From contig CAZFOO010000171.1 of assembly GCA_964520585.1 (NCBI GenBank), positions 1 through 6,725 on the forward strand: DNA of 6,725 nucleotides. Direction: 5' to 3'. The stretch is from PXAP01 sp964520585 (GTDB lineage Bacteria; Bacteroidota; Bacteroidia; Bacteroidales; PUMT01). How positions within the stretch are numbered: position 1 is the first letter of the stretch; each line of letters opens with the position of its first letter. The notes beneath the pieces were generated by a model that saw only the letters and a list, made by a program, of their open reading frames with translations, had not been told where the DNA came from and did no database searches. Position numbers and translations under genes: made by a program. Of the stretch, positions 6,536 through 6,725 are shown piece by piece.

Positions 6536-6725
6536 GATCAGCCGGGAATTAATAATAATGTCTATACAAACGTAATGGCCATATGGGTTCTTGATTATGC
6601 CCTCAAAATACTGGATACTCTTAACTTAGATCGCAGCAATGAGAACCTGGCCAACTTGAATTTTGATCACGTCGCACTGGTGATGGTGGACAAACTTACC
6701 AAAACCATGCTTATTCCTGTTATTT
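6536..6725 (+). pseudogene. In-frame continuation of the GH65 gene after the stop, 3' partial
   Basis: The 63 codons after TAA 6533-6535 continue the GH65 catalytic domain without a frame change. DQPGINNNVYTNVMAIWVL matches the conserved segment that directly follows GPDEYH in this family (NNAYTNVM-type), and KMLIP-like sequence (TKTMLIP) appears near the window end, as expected. The segment therefore belongs to the same gene as 5033-6535, split by a single codon. The rest of the barrel, including the phosphate-binding region and any linked beta-phosphoglucomutase gene, lies outside the window. Confidence 0.85.

Noticed and set aside
6660..6700. Possible second lesion in the GH65 gene where a Trp-containing segment looks altered (ALVMVDKLTK)
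   Set aside because: The frame is the same before and after and the downstream MLIP matches the family; substitution is enough and no indel is required.
1..6725. Genetic code change (stop codons read as amino acids)
   Set aside because: All three stop codons occur at positions calling for different residues, a frameshift is also present, and the 808-codon protease has no internal stop. No single reassignment explains this.

Overview
The window looks like a piece of a Bacteroidota (Bacteroidetes) chromosome or metagenomic contig. The evidence is the AT-rich intergenic DNA, the lack of clear Shine-Dalgarno sequences before the starts, TTTG-type promoter-like elements, and the protein styles of the large Lon-like AAA+ protease and the GH65 phosphorylase. 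This assignment is an inference from gene style, not from a marker gene.

Layout, left to right: (1) 1-777, + strand: a glucose 1-dehydrogenase-type short-chain dehydrogenase, cut at its 5' end by the window edge and broken by two in-frame stops and one frameshift. (2) 823-3249, - strand: an intact 808-residue Lon-family ATP-dependent protease with P-loop, Walker B and Ser660/Lys703 catalytic dyad, convergent with the dehydrogenase. (3) 3250-3862: AT-rich intergenic DNA with a small palindrome near the protease start and a cluster of TTTGAT motifs. (4) 3863-4201, + strand: a 112-residue protein I do not recognise. (5) 4198-4527, - strand: a small SPW-repeat membrane protein whose first repeat is interrupted by TGA at the conserved Trp; its stop codon overlaps that of the preceding gene by 4 bases. 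(6) 4528-5032: intergenic DNA with short repeats. (7) 5033-6725, + strand: a GH65 sugar phosphorylase with an in-frame TAA eight codons after its catalytic Glu; the homologous reading continues in the same frame to the window edge.

Functionally, two sugar enzymes (glucose oxidation, and phosphorolysis of alpha-glucosides) flank a protein-quality-control protease and a small membrane protein. This could be a sugar or stress-related accessory region, but the genes face different ways and do not form one operon.

The striking feature is the damage. Three of the five genes carry at least one clean nonsense change at a place where the family alignment otherwise continues, while the longest gene is untouched. 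All three stop codons are involved, so a simple genetic-code change does not explain it. Either the region is decaying or the underlying sequence contains errors. I found no convincing evidence for a wholly new biological system.
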